Below the pieces are notes generated by a model, which saw only the letters and a list, made by a program, of their open reading frames with translations, had not been told where the DNA came from and ran no database searches. Below are positions 1 to 13,500 of a stretch of 64,000 bases of DNA, piece after piece. Within the stretch, counting starts at the first letter, position 1, and the number at the start of each line of letters is the position of its first letter. Source of the DNA: Paeniglutamicibacter sulfureus (GTDB lineage Bacteria > Actinomycetota > Actinomycetes > Actinomycetales > Micrococcaceae); assembly GCF_039535115.1 (NCBI RefSeq), contig NZ_BAAAWO010000001.1:3162001-3226000 (forward strand), written 5' to 3'. Both the position numbers and the translations under genes were made by a program.

Positions 1-102
1 CTCGCGGTGCCCGGGGTGCGGATGCAGCGCCTGGGGCGGGATGTCCGCGCTGAAGGGCATGCGGGAAAAACCGTAATGGCTTTGCAGAGACGTGATGCTC
101 AC
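1..102 (-). CDS. ExeA/TnsC-type transposition ATPase, N-terminus only (cut by window edge)
   Basis: Only the first 34 codons are visible; the gene continues beyond the left edge. It starts with GTG at 102-100, and this codon overlaps the TGA stop of the transposase gene (GTGA overlap), which indicates translational coupling. The visible residues include YGFSRMPFSADIPPQ, the N-terminal signature of ExeA-like AAA ATPases encoded beside DDE transposases. Members of this family act like TnsC, TniB or IstB: they bind ATP and help direct the transposase to target DNA. The Walker motifs lie outside the window, so the assignment rests on this signature and on position. Confidence 0.75.
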   Translation of the reverse strand, partial: MSITSLQSHYGFSRMPFSADIPPQALHPHPGHRE

Positions 103-1616
103 AGCGTGTTCTCCTGGCGGTGGTGCGCTTTGGCGGTGTCGGTGTTTCTGGACGGGGTGGCGAGTTTCTCGAAGCTGATCGGAGCCCCGCTCATGGTGTG
201 TTTGTGTTGGTCCTCGAGCAGGCGCAGGTAATCGATGCCGGTGGAAACGTTTTGGGCCCCGGCGTCCCGGTCGGCGGCCGCATTCTTGGCCTTCGGGTGC
301 ACGTGCCGACGAATCTGAAGCAGGGTCGCGGTTCCGGCCGGGACTCCCAGGTGGGAGTGCACGGCGATGGGGGCGGCCAGGTCGAAGGGATCATAGATGA
401 GTTCGACCCGGGTTCCTGCCAGCACCGGGTCCACCTGGTAGGTGTTGCCCAGCAGGGAGATCGTGGCAGTCTTGGTGACCTTACGTTTCTCGGACCAGAG
501 GAATGCCTCACTGACCTGGTCCGGGGATTTGCGTACCGGGGTGCGTTTGACCCAGCTGGCATCCCAGCGCTCAAGCGGTGTTTGCCCGGTGGTGGAGTGG
601 ATGGTGCGGTGATAGAGAACCTGCACCCAGGAGGTGAAGAGCGCGTTCAGTTCTTGCAGGGTGGAGATCTCCGATCCCTGCCCGGTGCCCGGAAGCGAGG
701 GCTGGTTGGTGACGGTGATTTCACCCAGGAATTGCTGGGTCACGGTATTGAAGAACCGCTCAATTTTGCCCCTTCCCTGCGGGCGGTAGGGGGCCGAATG
801 AACCAACCTGATCCCCAGCTTCGCCGTGACCCGCTGAAGTGCCTTGTCAGCAAAGGCACTGCCGTTGTCGACATAGACCTGACGTGGTATTCCGTGGGTT
901 TGCAGGGCCGGACGCAGCACCGCGGCCAGGCGGACGGTGTCCTCGGCGAAGGCCCACCGGGAGGCGACCACCATCCGGGAATGGTCATCGAGGAACGCGA
1001 ACAAATAGGTTTTGCGTCCCTCGATCCGCGGCCCATGCAGGGCATCTCCCACCCAGATTTCGTTGGATTCCTCGGTTTCGAAGCGGCCGGTGGCGGCCCC
1101 GGGAACGCCGGTGGAAATGTCCAGGGACCGGAAGTGGCGCAGCAGCGTCGTTTCCGAGGGTGCATCGCCCAGCGTGGTGGCGATGATCCTTTTGATTTGG
1201 GCGGCAGTGCGGTGAGGCTTCTCCCGCTTCAAGGTCTCGGCCAGCAGCAGCACCCGGGGCTCGGTGATCGGGCCTTGGGCGCGTTGGGTTGGCTTCAACC
1301 CGTCAAAGCCGTCCTTCTTCCAGGCCTTGATCCAGCGATCGATACTTTCCCGGGAGAACCGCTTGGTGCCCCCGAAAGGCCAGGGATGGTATTGGGTGGC
1401 CAGTGCGCGCACCATGACACCTCGGGCCTTGGCACCGAGCTGGTCATCGGCTGCTTCCCGGATGAGCTGGTAGCGGAACAGGGCGATCTGCTCGGCGCGT
1501 TCGCTGCGTTTCACCGGTCCTTTCACCGGAGCCGAGGACGGTGCCGGTGTTGCCGGTGGAGGGTCGGCTGCAACAAAGGTTTCCGGACGCTGTTCCGGGA
1601 TCAGGGCAAGTGGCAT
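99..1616 (-). CDS. DDE-type transposase/integrase with rve core
   Basis: The 505-residue protein catalyses DNA strand transfer for the element. An N-terminal helix-turn-helix part (about residues 40-170) is followed by an rve integrase core with the acidic triad Asp (WVGDALHG, about 191), Asp (VYVDNGSAF, about 250) and Glu (GRGKIERFF, about 286); 35 residues separate the second Asp from the Glu, as expected for DD35E enzymes. A Mu-transposase-like C-terminal region follows. I start it at the ATG at 1616, one codon inside a possible TTG, because AAAGGA lies about 10 nt upstream. It sits 83 nt after the zinc-ribbon/HTH gene and overlaps the ATPase gene, so the three form one transposition operon. 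No frameshift is visible and the gene may be active. Confidence 0.88.
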   Translation of the reverse strand: MPLALIPEQRPETFVAADPPPATPAPSSAPVKGPVKRSERAEQIALFRYQLIREAADDQLGAKARGVMVRALATQYHPWPFGGTKRFSRESIDRWIKAWKKDGFDGLKPTQRAQGPITEPRVLLLAETLKREKPHRTAAQIKRIIATTLGDAPSETTLLRHFRSLDISTGVPGAATGRFETEESNEIWVGDALHGPRIEGRKTYLFAFLDDHSRMVVASRWAFAEDTVRLAAVLRPALQTHGIPRQVYVDNGSAFADKALQRVTAKLGIRLVHSAPYRPQGRGKIERFFNTVTQQFLGEITVTNQPSLPGTGQGSEISTLQELNALFTSWVQVLYHRTIHSTTGQTPLERWDASWVKRTPVRKSPDQVSEAFLWSEKRKVTKTATISLLGNTYQVDPVLAGTRVELIYDPFDLAAPIAVHSHLGVPAGTATLLQIRRHVHPKAKNAAADRDAGAQNVSTGIDYLRLLEDQHKHTMSGAPISFEKLATPSRNTDTAKAHHRQENTL

Positions 1617-1702
1617 CAAGGCGGTGTCCTTTCAGGGAAACGGTATTTATCGGCACCACCTGCACCGGGGCGCAGGTCATGCTTGTTGCCCACTTTCGCC
1701 CA

Positions 1703-2347
1703 TCAACACCCCGCCCTATCAGGGCCAATTGGTGTTGCAAGCCTTTTCACCCACCAGGTGCCGCTGAACACCCACGGCCCGGCGCTGGCCAACGCGGCAG
1801 CATGCCAAGGAACCGCACTGGCTTCCGGGACCGCAAAACGCTCGCCCACCACCCGGGCATAGGCCAACAGAACCCCCAAGGCCTGGGCAAGAATTCCACG
1901 GGCGGACTGCGGCCAGAGCGACGCGGCATCCGACGCGTCCCGGAGCAGCAGAGACCGAAACCAAGAACACAGGGACGCGGCGGAAGAGCCGAAAGACCGC
2001 AGCCAACCACGCACCGTGCTCACCGGCCGGCCCACCCGATCCGCGATGGAGCGGTGGCCGAGCCCCTCGAGGGCCTTGGCTTCGATGGCTGCGGCGATCA
2101 CCAAAGCCTCATCAGCCTTCCGTGCCGCCAGAACAACCGGCAACAGCACATGAGTCATCCGGCATCCGGTGCACCGGGCCCGCAACGGGCAAAACACCGA
2201 CACGGACGGCCCCGCGGTTCCCATGCGGATCCGTCGTTCCCGTGCATGGCCCCACGGACGCAATGCCCCGGCGCATTCGGGGCATGAAAGGAGCCCGCCA
2301 CGCAGATCAGATTCGACAGCGGCGGGCGCATAACTTACCGTGATCAT
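1703..2347 (-). CDS. Zinc-ribbon plus helix-turn-helix protein (DUF6431-like) of the transposon
   Basis: The 214-residue protein is the first gene of the element. Two Cys pairs (CPEC near residue 22 and CTGC near 60) make a zinc ribbon, and a helix-turn-helix follows (GLGHRSIADRVGRPVSTVRG, about 93-112). I recognise the layout from DUF6431-type proteins that precede DDE transposase and ExeA-like ATPase genes in actinobacteria. Binding of the element ends or regulation of the operon is a reasonable guess, not something the sequence proves. The start is the ATG at 2347. Just upstream lies the palindrome at 2370-2410, a candidate operator or end-binding site. Confidence 0.7.
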   Translation of the reverse strand: MITVSYAPAAVESDLRGGLLSCPECAGALRPWGHARERRIRMGTAGPSVSVFCPLRARCTGCRMTHVLLPVVLAARKADEALVIAAAIEAKALEGLGHRSIADRVGRPVSTVRGWLRSFGSSAASLCSWFRSLLLRDASDAASLWPQSARGILAQALGVLLAYARVVGERFAVPEASAVPWHAAALASAGPWVFSGTWWVKRLATPIGPDRAGC

Positions 2348-2369
2348 TAGCGCGACTCTTTCGCGTTAG

Positions 2370-2410
2370 AACGACCCGGCGCAGCCTTCGAAATCTGGCG
2401 CTGGGTCGTT
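2370..2410. repeat. Inverted repeat upstream of the transposon operon (candidate end or operator)
   Basis: AACGACCC at 2370-2377 is mirrored by GGGTCGTT at 2403-2410. Next to these outer arms, inwards, GCGC occurs in both arms as well, with a spacer around TTCGAA. It lies 23 nt before the first codon of the transposon's first gene. It could be the outer transposase-binding end or a self-regulatory operator. The other end of the element is outside the window, so I cannot test whether the same motif occurs there. Confidence 0.5.
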
Positions 2411-4560
2411 TGCCTTAAGTTTGGTTATCGTCAGCTTGCCGCCGCCAATAACCGAAGATCAAGACCTACAAGTCGAAACCTTGCATCGGCACCGAACTCG
2501 ACGGCTCATCCCCAAACAACGCGACGCTCAACAAATGGCTATCTTTGCCGCAGTAGCCTTACACATACCGAGTACAGATGATTTTCTTGTTCGGCTGTTG
2601 GCGGTCATGGGAAGCGTTCACTGGCGGCCAGCGCGAAGGCACTGGATCCGCCCGGGATGGCCATGAGGACTACCCGCCGGCGGCCCCAAGCAAAAAGAAT
2701 TAATCCGCGGTTTTCGGAGTTCGCATCCCTCCCTACCCCGCAGGCCTGTGGGCATTTCCCTGCTGGCCGTTGGGCCAGCCACTGATCGACGCTGCTTGGA
2801 CGCCCCGCAGTGCCCGCGCCGCCCGGCATGGCAACGAAAACCGACGGTGTGGACCTGCATCCGGAGCGACATGCGTTCACCGTCCAAGTCTTCGGCAATG
2901 ACGATGCGCCCCCGAGTACCAAAGGCCTGCCCCAGATGCATGCCCGCCCGGCGGTCGCGGACGATTCCGCACATGGCCATGAGCCAATGCCCGCCGGTGC
3001 GCATTTATTCATGGCCGCTAGTCTTTTGCGAGCTTCCGGCGCCGACCGCGGACGGGACTGACGCAATGGCGGAGACCGCGGGGCATAAACACCACGCACC
3101 ATGTCCGAACCATCCCGCACGTTTGAGAGCCCTGAGCATGACATGGATGGCAGAGACCGCTGCGCTGTCAGCGCTCAGTTCTGACGAATCCGAAGCACGC
3201 CACCACAGTCTCGCGGCGCGAGCAGCTTCGCCCCGCAGATGTTGCTCTTTCGACCGTCAGCCGTCGGCGGACCGCAGGCCTACGAAGGGAGGAAGCTCCC
3301 TTGTTCGCCAATGGTGCTGTCAACCGATAGACCTGGCTGTAACAGACAGGAAAAATCGGCATCGCCACCGAGGTCGTGGACGCTACCGTGCAGACGTTGA
3401 AGGTGGGTGACAGGGACATGGAACACCTATGCGAGCTCGTCGGCAAGAAACAACTCGCCAGGCGCACCGCCCCAGTGGAGAACCGTGCCAATATCGGTCG
3501 GGGGCTCGATGGCTTCACCAATCCACGGGTACACGCGGTTGGCAGGTATCGGAATGCCATGTCCACCAACGAGATTGTCGAGTACGCCTTCTGAATCAAG
3601 ATCGAATCGAAGTGTCTTGAAGAACTCTTCACCAGTCAGGCTGTAGCACTGCGCTATCCGCCCCGCTAGCAGGCTGGCCGCATGATGGGGCCACTGCGTA
3701 GGCGCCATGCCGGCCTGCTCCACGGAAACCGTCGAATCCTCAGTGCTGGCAACAATCAGCCTGCTGCGACTTGGCATGAATGTCAGCATTGGCTTCATCC
3801 GCATGCTCATCGTTACAGGGGTTGCCGGCCTCGGACACGTACTGCGGATCGTCGCCTATACGGTCGCGGTGATCTCCGGGCTACGGCATGCCGAACAGCA
3901 CCTCGCCGGACGAACCCAGAAGGCGGCATTCACCATCGGAACCCTGATCGCAAGCGCAAGCACAAGCGCTGACCTGCTCGGTGGTTGCATTGCCGAACCA
4001 CGAAGGCGCCGAAGTGATCCTGCGCGGAGTCCATTTCGGGCTTGCAGTCAACGGCGCGGTCATCCTCATGGATGCACCGATCAGCTTCTGTTCCTTCCCA
4101 AGAAGGTCCCGGCAGCCGGCGCCCAAGCACCCTGACCAACGCCTACACTGCCGACTTCGGCCTCTCTGAGGCCAGATTCCCATAAAACAGATTCTGCTTG
4201 AGGACTTCAGTCCGCGTGAAGCTTTCCGATCGGAACAGCGCTGCCGGATGGGTAAGCGACCTTTGAATCGCGAGGACCCCTACGGGTTGGTCAGTATGGG
4301 CGAGACTGCGCAGTTGCCGCATCTTGGAACCACGGACGCCCCAGACTCAATATCAATCCAATCCCGGCTCTGCCCATCCTGCAGGGAGCCACCCCCGCGG
4401 CCGGGTGGGCGATCGAGGCCTGGACGGAAATACGAGCGCCGTTTTGGGTTGAAAGACAGGGGCGCACTTTGTTCGAATCGTCTGTTGGAGTTATTAGGTG
4501 GATCTGGTGCGAGGCAAAGCCCTCTCGCTTCGTCAATGGTGGACCACGTATTTAGTCCGT
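2411..4560. other. Gene-poor, probably decayed segment between transposon and rRNA operon
   Basis: About 2.1 kb without a convincing gene other than the doubtful reading frame at 3427-3777. Short open frames exist on both strands, but none shows a recognisable domain, consistent codon use or a good ribosome-binding site. Protein-like stretches break off after 30-60 codons, for example on the plus strand near 2461-2553 and 3981-4110. Base composition is lower in GC than the core genes. This is what old, degraded insertions beside a mobile element look like. Confidence 0.5.
3427..3777 (-). CDS. Hypothetical protein, possibly a remnant
   Basis: This 116-codon frame encodes a protein-like sequence (starting MPSRSRLIVASTEDS, later HGIPIPANRVYPWIGEAIE) with normal amino-acid composition, unlike the other frames around it. 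I do not recognise a family. The ATG at 3777 has no clear ribosome-binding site; in-frame ATGs further upstream (to 3810) are possible. The lack of neighbours in an operon and the decayed surroundings suggest a fragment of a larger gene. No domain, membrane segment or signal peptide is visible. Confidence 0.35.
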   Translation of the reverse strand: MPSRSRLIVASTEDSTVSVEQAGMAPTQWPHHAASLLAGRIAQCYSLTGEEFFKTLRFDLDSEGVLDNLVGGHGIPIPANRVYPWIGEAIEPPTDIGTVLHWGGAPGELFLADELA

Positions 4561-4699
4561 TGACAGCTTTGGTCTGCCTCGTGAGGCGCGGATCACTTTC
4601 ACCAATCTATTCAAAACGGCCATCTTCTTTCTCGTATCGACCCCTGCTTCCCTTTGTTGGCGGGGAATAATGGAGCCCACTTTGAAGGTGGTCGTCGAT

Positions 4700-4728
4700 T
4701 TGCCGGGGTGCGGAATGGTGTGTATAGT
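4700..4728 (+). promoter_or_regulatory. rRNA operon promoter (-35 TTGCCG, -10 TATAGT)
   Basis: TTGCCG at 4700-4705 and TATAGT at 4723-4728 are separated by exactly 17 bp. They lie about 430 bp upstream of mature 16S rRNA, a usual leader length in actinobacteria. A TTGACA also occurs at 4560-4565, but no -10 hexamer stands at the right distance from it. Confidence 0.65.
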
Positions 4729-4994
4729 TTTCTAAGTCGCCGCGAGGGACACAGCGGGAAAGCCGCTGGAGGAATCGCCGGGCGACCGAATTTTTGCCAA
4801 AACCCCACCCCAGTTTTGCTGGTTGCCTTGTGCGCCGGAAATGTTGTGGGATCGCATGTTAGATCAGGTCGGGCCGGAAACGGTGGATTTGCTTCGGGAC
4901 ACGCGGTGGGGTAAGGTAGACAAGTTGCTCCAGAGCGAAGCGCCGGCGGGAATTGTTAGTCCGGTTGTGGGTGTTGGAAGTGTCTGTTGTTTGA

Positions 4995-5013
4995 GAACTC
5001 AATAGTGTGCCAA
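4995..5013 (+). other. 5' arm of the 16S precursor processing stem, with leader antitermination-like box
   Basis: The leader sequence GAACTCAATAGTGTGCCAA can pair, with two G-U pairs and one mismatch, with TTGGCACACTGTTGGGTCC at 6907-6925 behind 16S. Such stems flanking 16S are cut by RNase III in bacteria. The preceding TTGTTTGAGAACTC belongs to the conserved leader box seen before actinobacterial rRNA genes, which is linked to antitermination. Confidence 0.65.
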
Positions 5014-5162
5014 GTTTGTTGATACCAATTTATTTATTTTATTGGTGAATGGTTTCAGGGTCCGCACCCCCGTGTGGATGCCTGGGGCAATTTGCCAGGA
5101 TGTTTTGCTTGGTGCAACCCGCGATCCTTTTTCCAGGGTCGTGTTGGTTGTGTCTGTATTTT

Positions 5163-6696
<1,534 letters not shown>

Positions 6697-6906
6697 AGCA
6701 ACTAGCACCAGGCAGGGATTCCACAGTGTTTCCCGTGCGGGTGTTCAGTGCTGCTCGCATCCATCACTTGTGTTGATGGGCGAGTGCTCAAGGGTGGAAT
6801 ATCAACAAATCATGGCCGTCCATCGTTGGTGGGTGGTTTTCTAGTACGCTTCCGGGATTCGTTCCGGTGGTTGGAACGGGAGCCGCCGGCGAACGCGGGT
6901 GGTCTT

Positions 6907-6925
6907 TTGGCACACTGTTGGGTCC
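6907..6925 (+). other. 3' arm of the 16S precursor processing stem
   Basis: TTGGCACACTGTTGGGTCC is complementary to the leader arm at 4995-5013. Together they would loop out the whole 16S sequence as an RNase III substrate. Confidence 0.65.
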
Positions 6926-7043
6926 TGGAATAACAGGCCCCGATCCGGTTTCGGGTTGGGTTCTTGTTTTTTCTGGATTGTCCCGCGCATGGCCTAAGCC
7001 GCACGAGCCCCCTGGGGGTGTGTTGGTGGTGGGTGTGACGGGG

Positions 7044-7072
7044 TTGTTGTTTGGGAACTGTATAGTGGACGC
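7044..7072 (+). other. 5' arm of the 23S precursor processing stem
   Basis: This 29-nt arm, which includes GAACTGTATAGTGGACGC, pairs with 10398-10426 behind 23S. Only about two positions are not standard pairs. The two arms bracket 23S and form the expected RNase III cleavage stem. Confidence 0.8.
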
Positions 7073-7226
7073 GAGCATCTTGTGAGGCAAGGGATTTTTT
7101 CCTTGTCTTGCATAGCAATTTCTTATGAATTATTGAACCTGGTGAACGCACTTTCGGGTGTGTTTTTCTTGGTTCTTTCGATTGTAATAATATATAGCTC
7201 ATGTAAATTTTTGATCATGTTTGTGG

Positions 7227-10351
<3,125 letters not shown>

Positions 10352-10397
10352 CCACAAACACCACACCACCCCCCGCGGGTGGTTGGCAAGAAACGCT

Positions 10398-10426
10398 GCG
10401 TCCACTATACGGTCCCGAAACAACAA
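10398..10426 (+). other. 3' arm of the 23S precursor processing stem
   Basis: GCGTCCACTATACGGTCCCG and the bases that follow are the reverse complement of the arm at 7044-7072. The pair encloses 23S completely and leaves 5S outside. Confidence 0.8.
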
Positions 10427-10525
10427 ACCCAATTTGTTTTTCGCGGAACAACAACAACCATAACTATCATGGTCGTAACCCACAGATTCACCACCCCCAA
10501 ACCAGCTTTGGGTGGCGGTAACAGA

Positions 10526-10643
10526 GTTACGGCGGTCATAGCGTGGGGGAAACGCCCGGTCCCATACCGAACCCGGAAGCTAAGACCCACTGCGCCGATG
10601 GTACTGCACTCGGGAGGGTGTGGGAGAGTAGGTCACCGCCGGA
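10526..10643 (+). rRNA. rrf: 5S ribosomal RNA
   Basis: About 118 nt with the typical GTTACGGCGGTCATAGCG start, the central CCGAACCCGGAAGCTAAG and a 3' end complementary to the start (GTCACCGCCGGAC). It is the last gene of the rRNA operon, about 170 nt after 23S. Confidence 0.97.
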
Positions 10644-10654
10644 CACAACGTCCC

Positions 10655-10687
10655 GAAACCCCCAAGCCCCACCGGCTTGGGGGTTTC
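10655..10687 (+). terminator. rRNA operon terminator
   Basis: A perfect 14-bp stem (GAAACCCCCAAGCC / GGCTTGGGGGTTTC) with a 5-nt loop starts 12 nt after 5S. A second strong hairpin follows at 10718-10748, with a CGGCCCCCGG / CCGGGGGCCG stem, and may act as a backup terminator. Confidence 0.85.
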
Positions 10688-10770
10688 GATGCTTAACCAC
10701 CACACCACCAAAAACCACGGCCCCCGGACACACACCCCCCGGGGGCCGCACCCCGTTAAGGCACCCCGGC

Positions 10771-10820
10771 CATCCACAGACACTGTGGATAGCCGGCCCC
10801 TATCCACAGCATCTGTGGAA
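10771..10820. repeat. Two adjacent ATCCACAG-type inverted repeats
   Basis: ATCCACAG-ACA-CTGTGGAT (10772-10790) is perfectly symmetrical. Twelve bases later TCCACAG-CAT-CTGTGGA (10803-10819) repeats the same arrangement. The half-sites resemble DnaA boxes (TTATCCACA). The remaining DNA up to the peptidase gene at 11099 shows only a hairpin around CGACCGCA / TGCGGTCG and no gene. Confidence 0.7.
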
Positions 10821-11098
10821 AACATCGCGATCCCGGCTCGCCCCCAAGCACCAACGACCGCACACCGCCCTGATGCGGTCGTAGAGTCCACATGCCACCA
10901 GACCCAAGGCTGATGCGTTTCACCGCTGGAGTAACCGTGAAAAATAGTCTCAAATTCTCACTTCAGACGCGTACAGTGAATCGTTGAGACGTGGAACACG
11001 ATGCGTATGCCCTGGTTGCTTCCCCGCGGTGCGGACGCGATTCTGCCCTACCGCTGAAACGGCCACGGTGTGCGCGCGGATGAATGGATGGGACAGAT

Positions 11099-13102
11099 AT
11101 GAGCACAGATTCGTCAGTTGCTACCAACGCAGCAAAGCCGATGGCAAACGCGAACCACCGTGACAACAACGTTCGACCACAGGATGATCTGTATCGTCAT
11201 GCCAATGGGGCTTGGCTATCTACTGCACAGATACCCGCGGATCAAGGTAGCTACGGCTCCTTCATGGCCCTGCGAGACGATTCCGAGGCAGCCGTGCGGG
11301 CAATCATTGAAAGCGCCCAAGACAACCGGATCGCTGCTGACGGGACCCCTGACGCACGCAAAGAGCGCATCGCGAACCTCTATGAAAGCTTCATGGACGA
11401 GGAGCGGATCGAAGCCAGTGGAGTCGAACCCATCCGGACCGATCTGTCATCCATTTATGCCACCACGTCGATTGCCGAACTTGTCACCCTCAGCGGATCG
11501 TTTTTCCGGCGAGGTGTGTCCGGTTTCATCCAGGCAGGTGCCAGTTCGGATGCCGGATCGCCGGAGCGAAATCTCCTCACCCTGATTCAGGGTGGACTTG
11601 GGCTGCCGGATGAGTCCTACTACCGCGAAGAGCAGTTCGCCGAACTCCTTGGCGAATACCGGGAGCACCTGGGCCGTTTGCTGGCACTTGGGGAAATCAA
11701 GGACACCGAGGCCGCAGCGCGGGACGTCGTCGCGTTGGAAATTGCGTTGGCTTCCCATCACTGGGACAGAGTCAAGTGCCGCGACGCCCAGGCGCGTTAC
11801 AACCTGATGGATGCCTCGACTCTCCTTGAACACATTCCTTCTCTTTCCGAATGGCTTCGTGGCGCCGGCATCGAGGAAAAGTATTTCGCCGAGGTCGATG
11901 TCTGGCAGCCGAGCTATCTCACGGGGCTCGAGCAGGTGCTGAACAGCGAATCGCTGGCTTCATGGCAACACTGGCTGGCAGTGCAACTGATCCGATCCAA
12001 CGCACCTTACTTGTCCAGCGCATTCGTCAACGAGAACTTCTCCTTCTATTCCGCGAAGCTTTCCGGAGTTCAGGAGCTTCGTGAGCGCTGGAAGCGAGGT
12101 GTGGCGTTCACCGAAGGAGCCGTCGGCGAGGACATCGGCCAGCTGTATGTAGCCGAGCATTTTCCAGAGCGCAGCAAGGACAAAATGGAAGCTCTGGTTG
12201 CCAACCTCATTGATGCCTACCGTCAGTCCATCGGGGAGCTGGAATGGATGAGCCCTGACACCAAGGACAAGGCGCTGGAGAAACTGTCCATGTTCCGGCC
12301 CAAGATCGGCTACCCGAACGAGTGGATCGACTACTCCGCCATTTCCACCGTGGCCGACAATGTGATTTCCAATATCGCAGCGGCAAACGAATTCGAGTTC
12401 CTGCGTGAACTTAAGAAGATCGACGACGGTGTGGACCGTGAGTTGTGGTTCATGTTCCCGCAAACCGTCAACGCCTACTACCACCCATTGTTGAATGAGA
12501 TTGCCTTCCCTGCTGCAATCCTCCGCTCACCCTTCTTCGACGCCGACCGGGATGCCGCTTCCAACTATGGCGCCATAGGCGCGGTGATCGGGCACGAGAT
12601 AGGACACGGCTTCGATGACCAAGGGTCCCAGTTTGACGGGACGGGCCAGTTGAAAAACTGGTGGACCGACGAGGACCGGGCAGCCTTTGAAAAACTCACC
12701 GGCAAACTCGTCGACCAATACGAAGCGCTGGTACCGCTGGAAGCGCCGGAACACCACGTCAACGGAAAGCTCACCCTCGGTGAGAACATTGGGGACTTGG
12801 GCGGACTTGGCATTGCATACACGGCCTACAAGCTGGATTTGGCTGCCCGCGGCGTGGCTGCTGACGAAGTTATAGATGGTTTGAACGGTGACCAGCGGTT
12901 CTTCTATTCCTGGGCCGAGTGCTGGCGTACGCTGACCCGCCCGGAGACCATGGTCACCCGCATCACCACTGACCCGCACTCACCCGGTGAGTTCCGTTGC
13001 AATCAGGTGCCCAAGAATATGGATGCGTTCCATGAAGCCTTCGATACCAAGCCCGGCGACGGCATGTGGATGGACCCCATGGACCGCGTCAGGATCTGGT
13101 AG
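11099..13102 (+). CDS. M13 family zinc metallopeptidase (neprilysin/PepO-like)
   Basis: The 667-residue protein is a zinc endopeptidase that cleaves short peptides. The M13 signature is complete: HEIGH at about 499-503 binds zinc with its two His residues, GENIGDLGG near residue 561 supplies the third ligand, and the C-terminus has the family's conserved PHSPGEFRCN and a terminal Trp. No signal peptide or membrane anchor is visible, so it is probably cytoplasmic, as is common for bacterial PepO proteins. An in-frame ATG at 11084 would add five residues; neither start has a strong ribosome-binding site. The gene stands alone and is followed at once by a terminator hairpin. Confidence 0.93.
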   Translation: MSTDSSVATNAAKPMANANHRDNNVRPQDDLYRHANGAWLSTAQIPADQGSYGSFMALRDDSEAAVRAIIESAQDNRIAADGTPDARKERIANLYESFMDEERIEASGVEPIRTDLSSIYATTSIAELVTLSGSFFRRGVSGFIQAGASSDAGSPERNLLTLIQGGLGLPDESYYREEQFAELLGEYREHLGRLLALGEIKDTEAAARDVVALEIALASHHWDRVKCRDAQARYNLMDASTLLEHIPSLSEWLRGAGIEEKYFAEVDVWQPSYLTGLEQVLNSESLASWQHWLAVQLIRSNAPYLSSAFVNENFSFYSAKLSGVQELRERWKRGVAFTEGAVGEDIGQLYVAEHFPERSKDKMEALVANLIDAYRQSIGELEWMSPDTKDKALEKLSMFRPKIGYPNEWIDYSAISTVADNVISNIAAANEFEFLRELKKIDDGVDRELWFMFPQTVNAYYHPLLNEIAFPAAILRSPFFDADRDAASNYGAIGAVIGHEIGHGFDDQGSQFDGTGQLKNWWTDEDRAAFEKLTGKLVDQYEALVPLEAPEHHVNGKLTLGENIGDLGGLGIAYTAYKLDLAARGVAADEVIDGLNGDQRFFYSWAECWRTLTRPETMVTRITTDPHSPGEFRCNQVPKNMDAFHEAFDTKPGDGMWMDPMDRVRIW

Positions 13103-13111
13103 TCAGGAATG

Positions 13112-13153
13112 CTTCCGTTGCCCCTTTCCACGCGTGTGCAGGGGCAACGGAAG
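13112..13153 (+). terminator. Terminator after the M13 peptidase gene
   Basis: A 14-bp perfect stem, CTTCCGTTGCCCCT / AGGGGCAACGGAAG, with a 14-nt loop begins 9 nt after the stop codon. Confidence 0.75.
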
Positions 13154-13189
13154 CGGTTTCGCCGCGATGCTGTAACGCGGCGACGTGGT

Positions 13190-13500
13190 CGCCGGTGTCA
13201 TCTAGCAATGCCGCGAAGGCTGCCGGAACGGAGCCGTGAATGCCCTTGGTCGTTTCGAGGAATGTGGATCCTGGAACGACCTGATGGAGCTTGCGCGCCG
13301 TAGAACGAAAATATGCTGCGCTCTTGGCACCTGCCATGAAATGCGTATTACGCGGAAGAACCGCAAAGCTGTCTGCGGACTACGGCTCTGCCAGAGTTGC
13401 CCGCAGTTCTCCCACCTCGATGGGAAGCATGCTCCGGGCAAGCTCTCCGTCCTTGGTTGACTTGCCACGCCCACGACGGTCGTAGAAATCCACTGCCTAG
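13190..13500 (-). pseudogene. Alpha/beta-hydrolase remnant
   Basis: Reading the minus strand gives FYDRRGRGKSTKDGE, the strand and turn region typical of alpha/beta hydrolases (YDRRGRGxS). After an in-frame stop it gives KLHQVVPGSTFLETTKGIHG, like the C-terminal region with the catalytic His (IHGS). The middle part with the nucleophile Ser is missing or scrambled. The coding frame is therefore broken and both ends are lost. I infer a decayed hydrolase gene. The DNA from 13501 to 13767 shows no gene. Confidence 0.6.

Noticed and set aside
120..1862. Open frame of 580 codons on the plus strand
   Set aside because: It lies antisense to the transposase and zinc-ribbon genes and has no domain; such long shadow frames are common in high-GC DNA.
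4560..4565. TTGACA as the -35 of the rRNA promoter
   Set aside because: No acceptable -10 hexamer lies 16-18 bp downstream; the pair at 4700-4728 fits far better.
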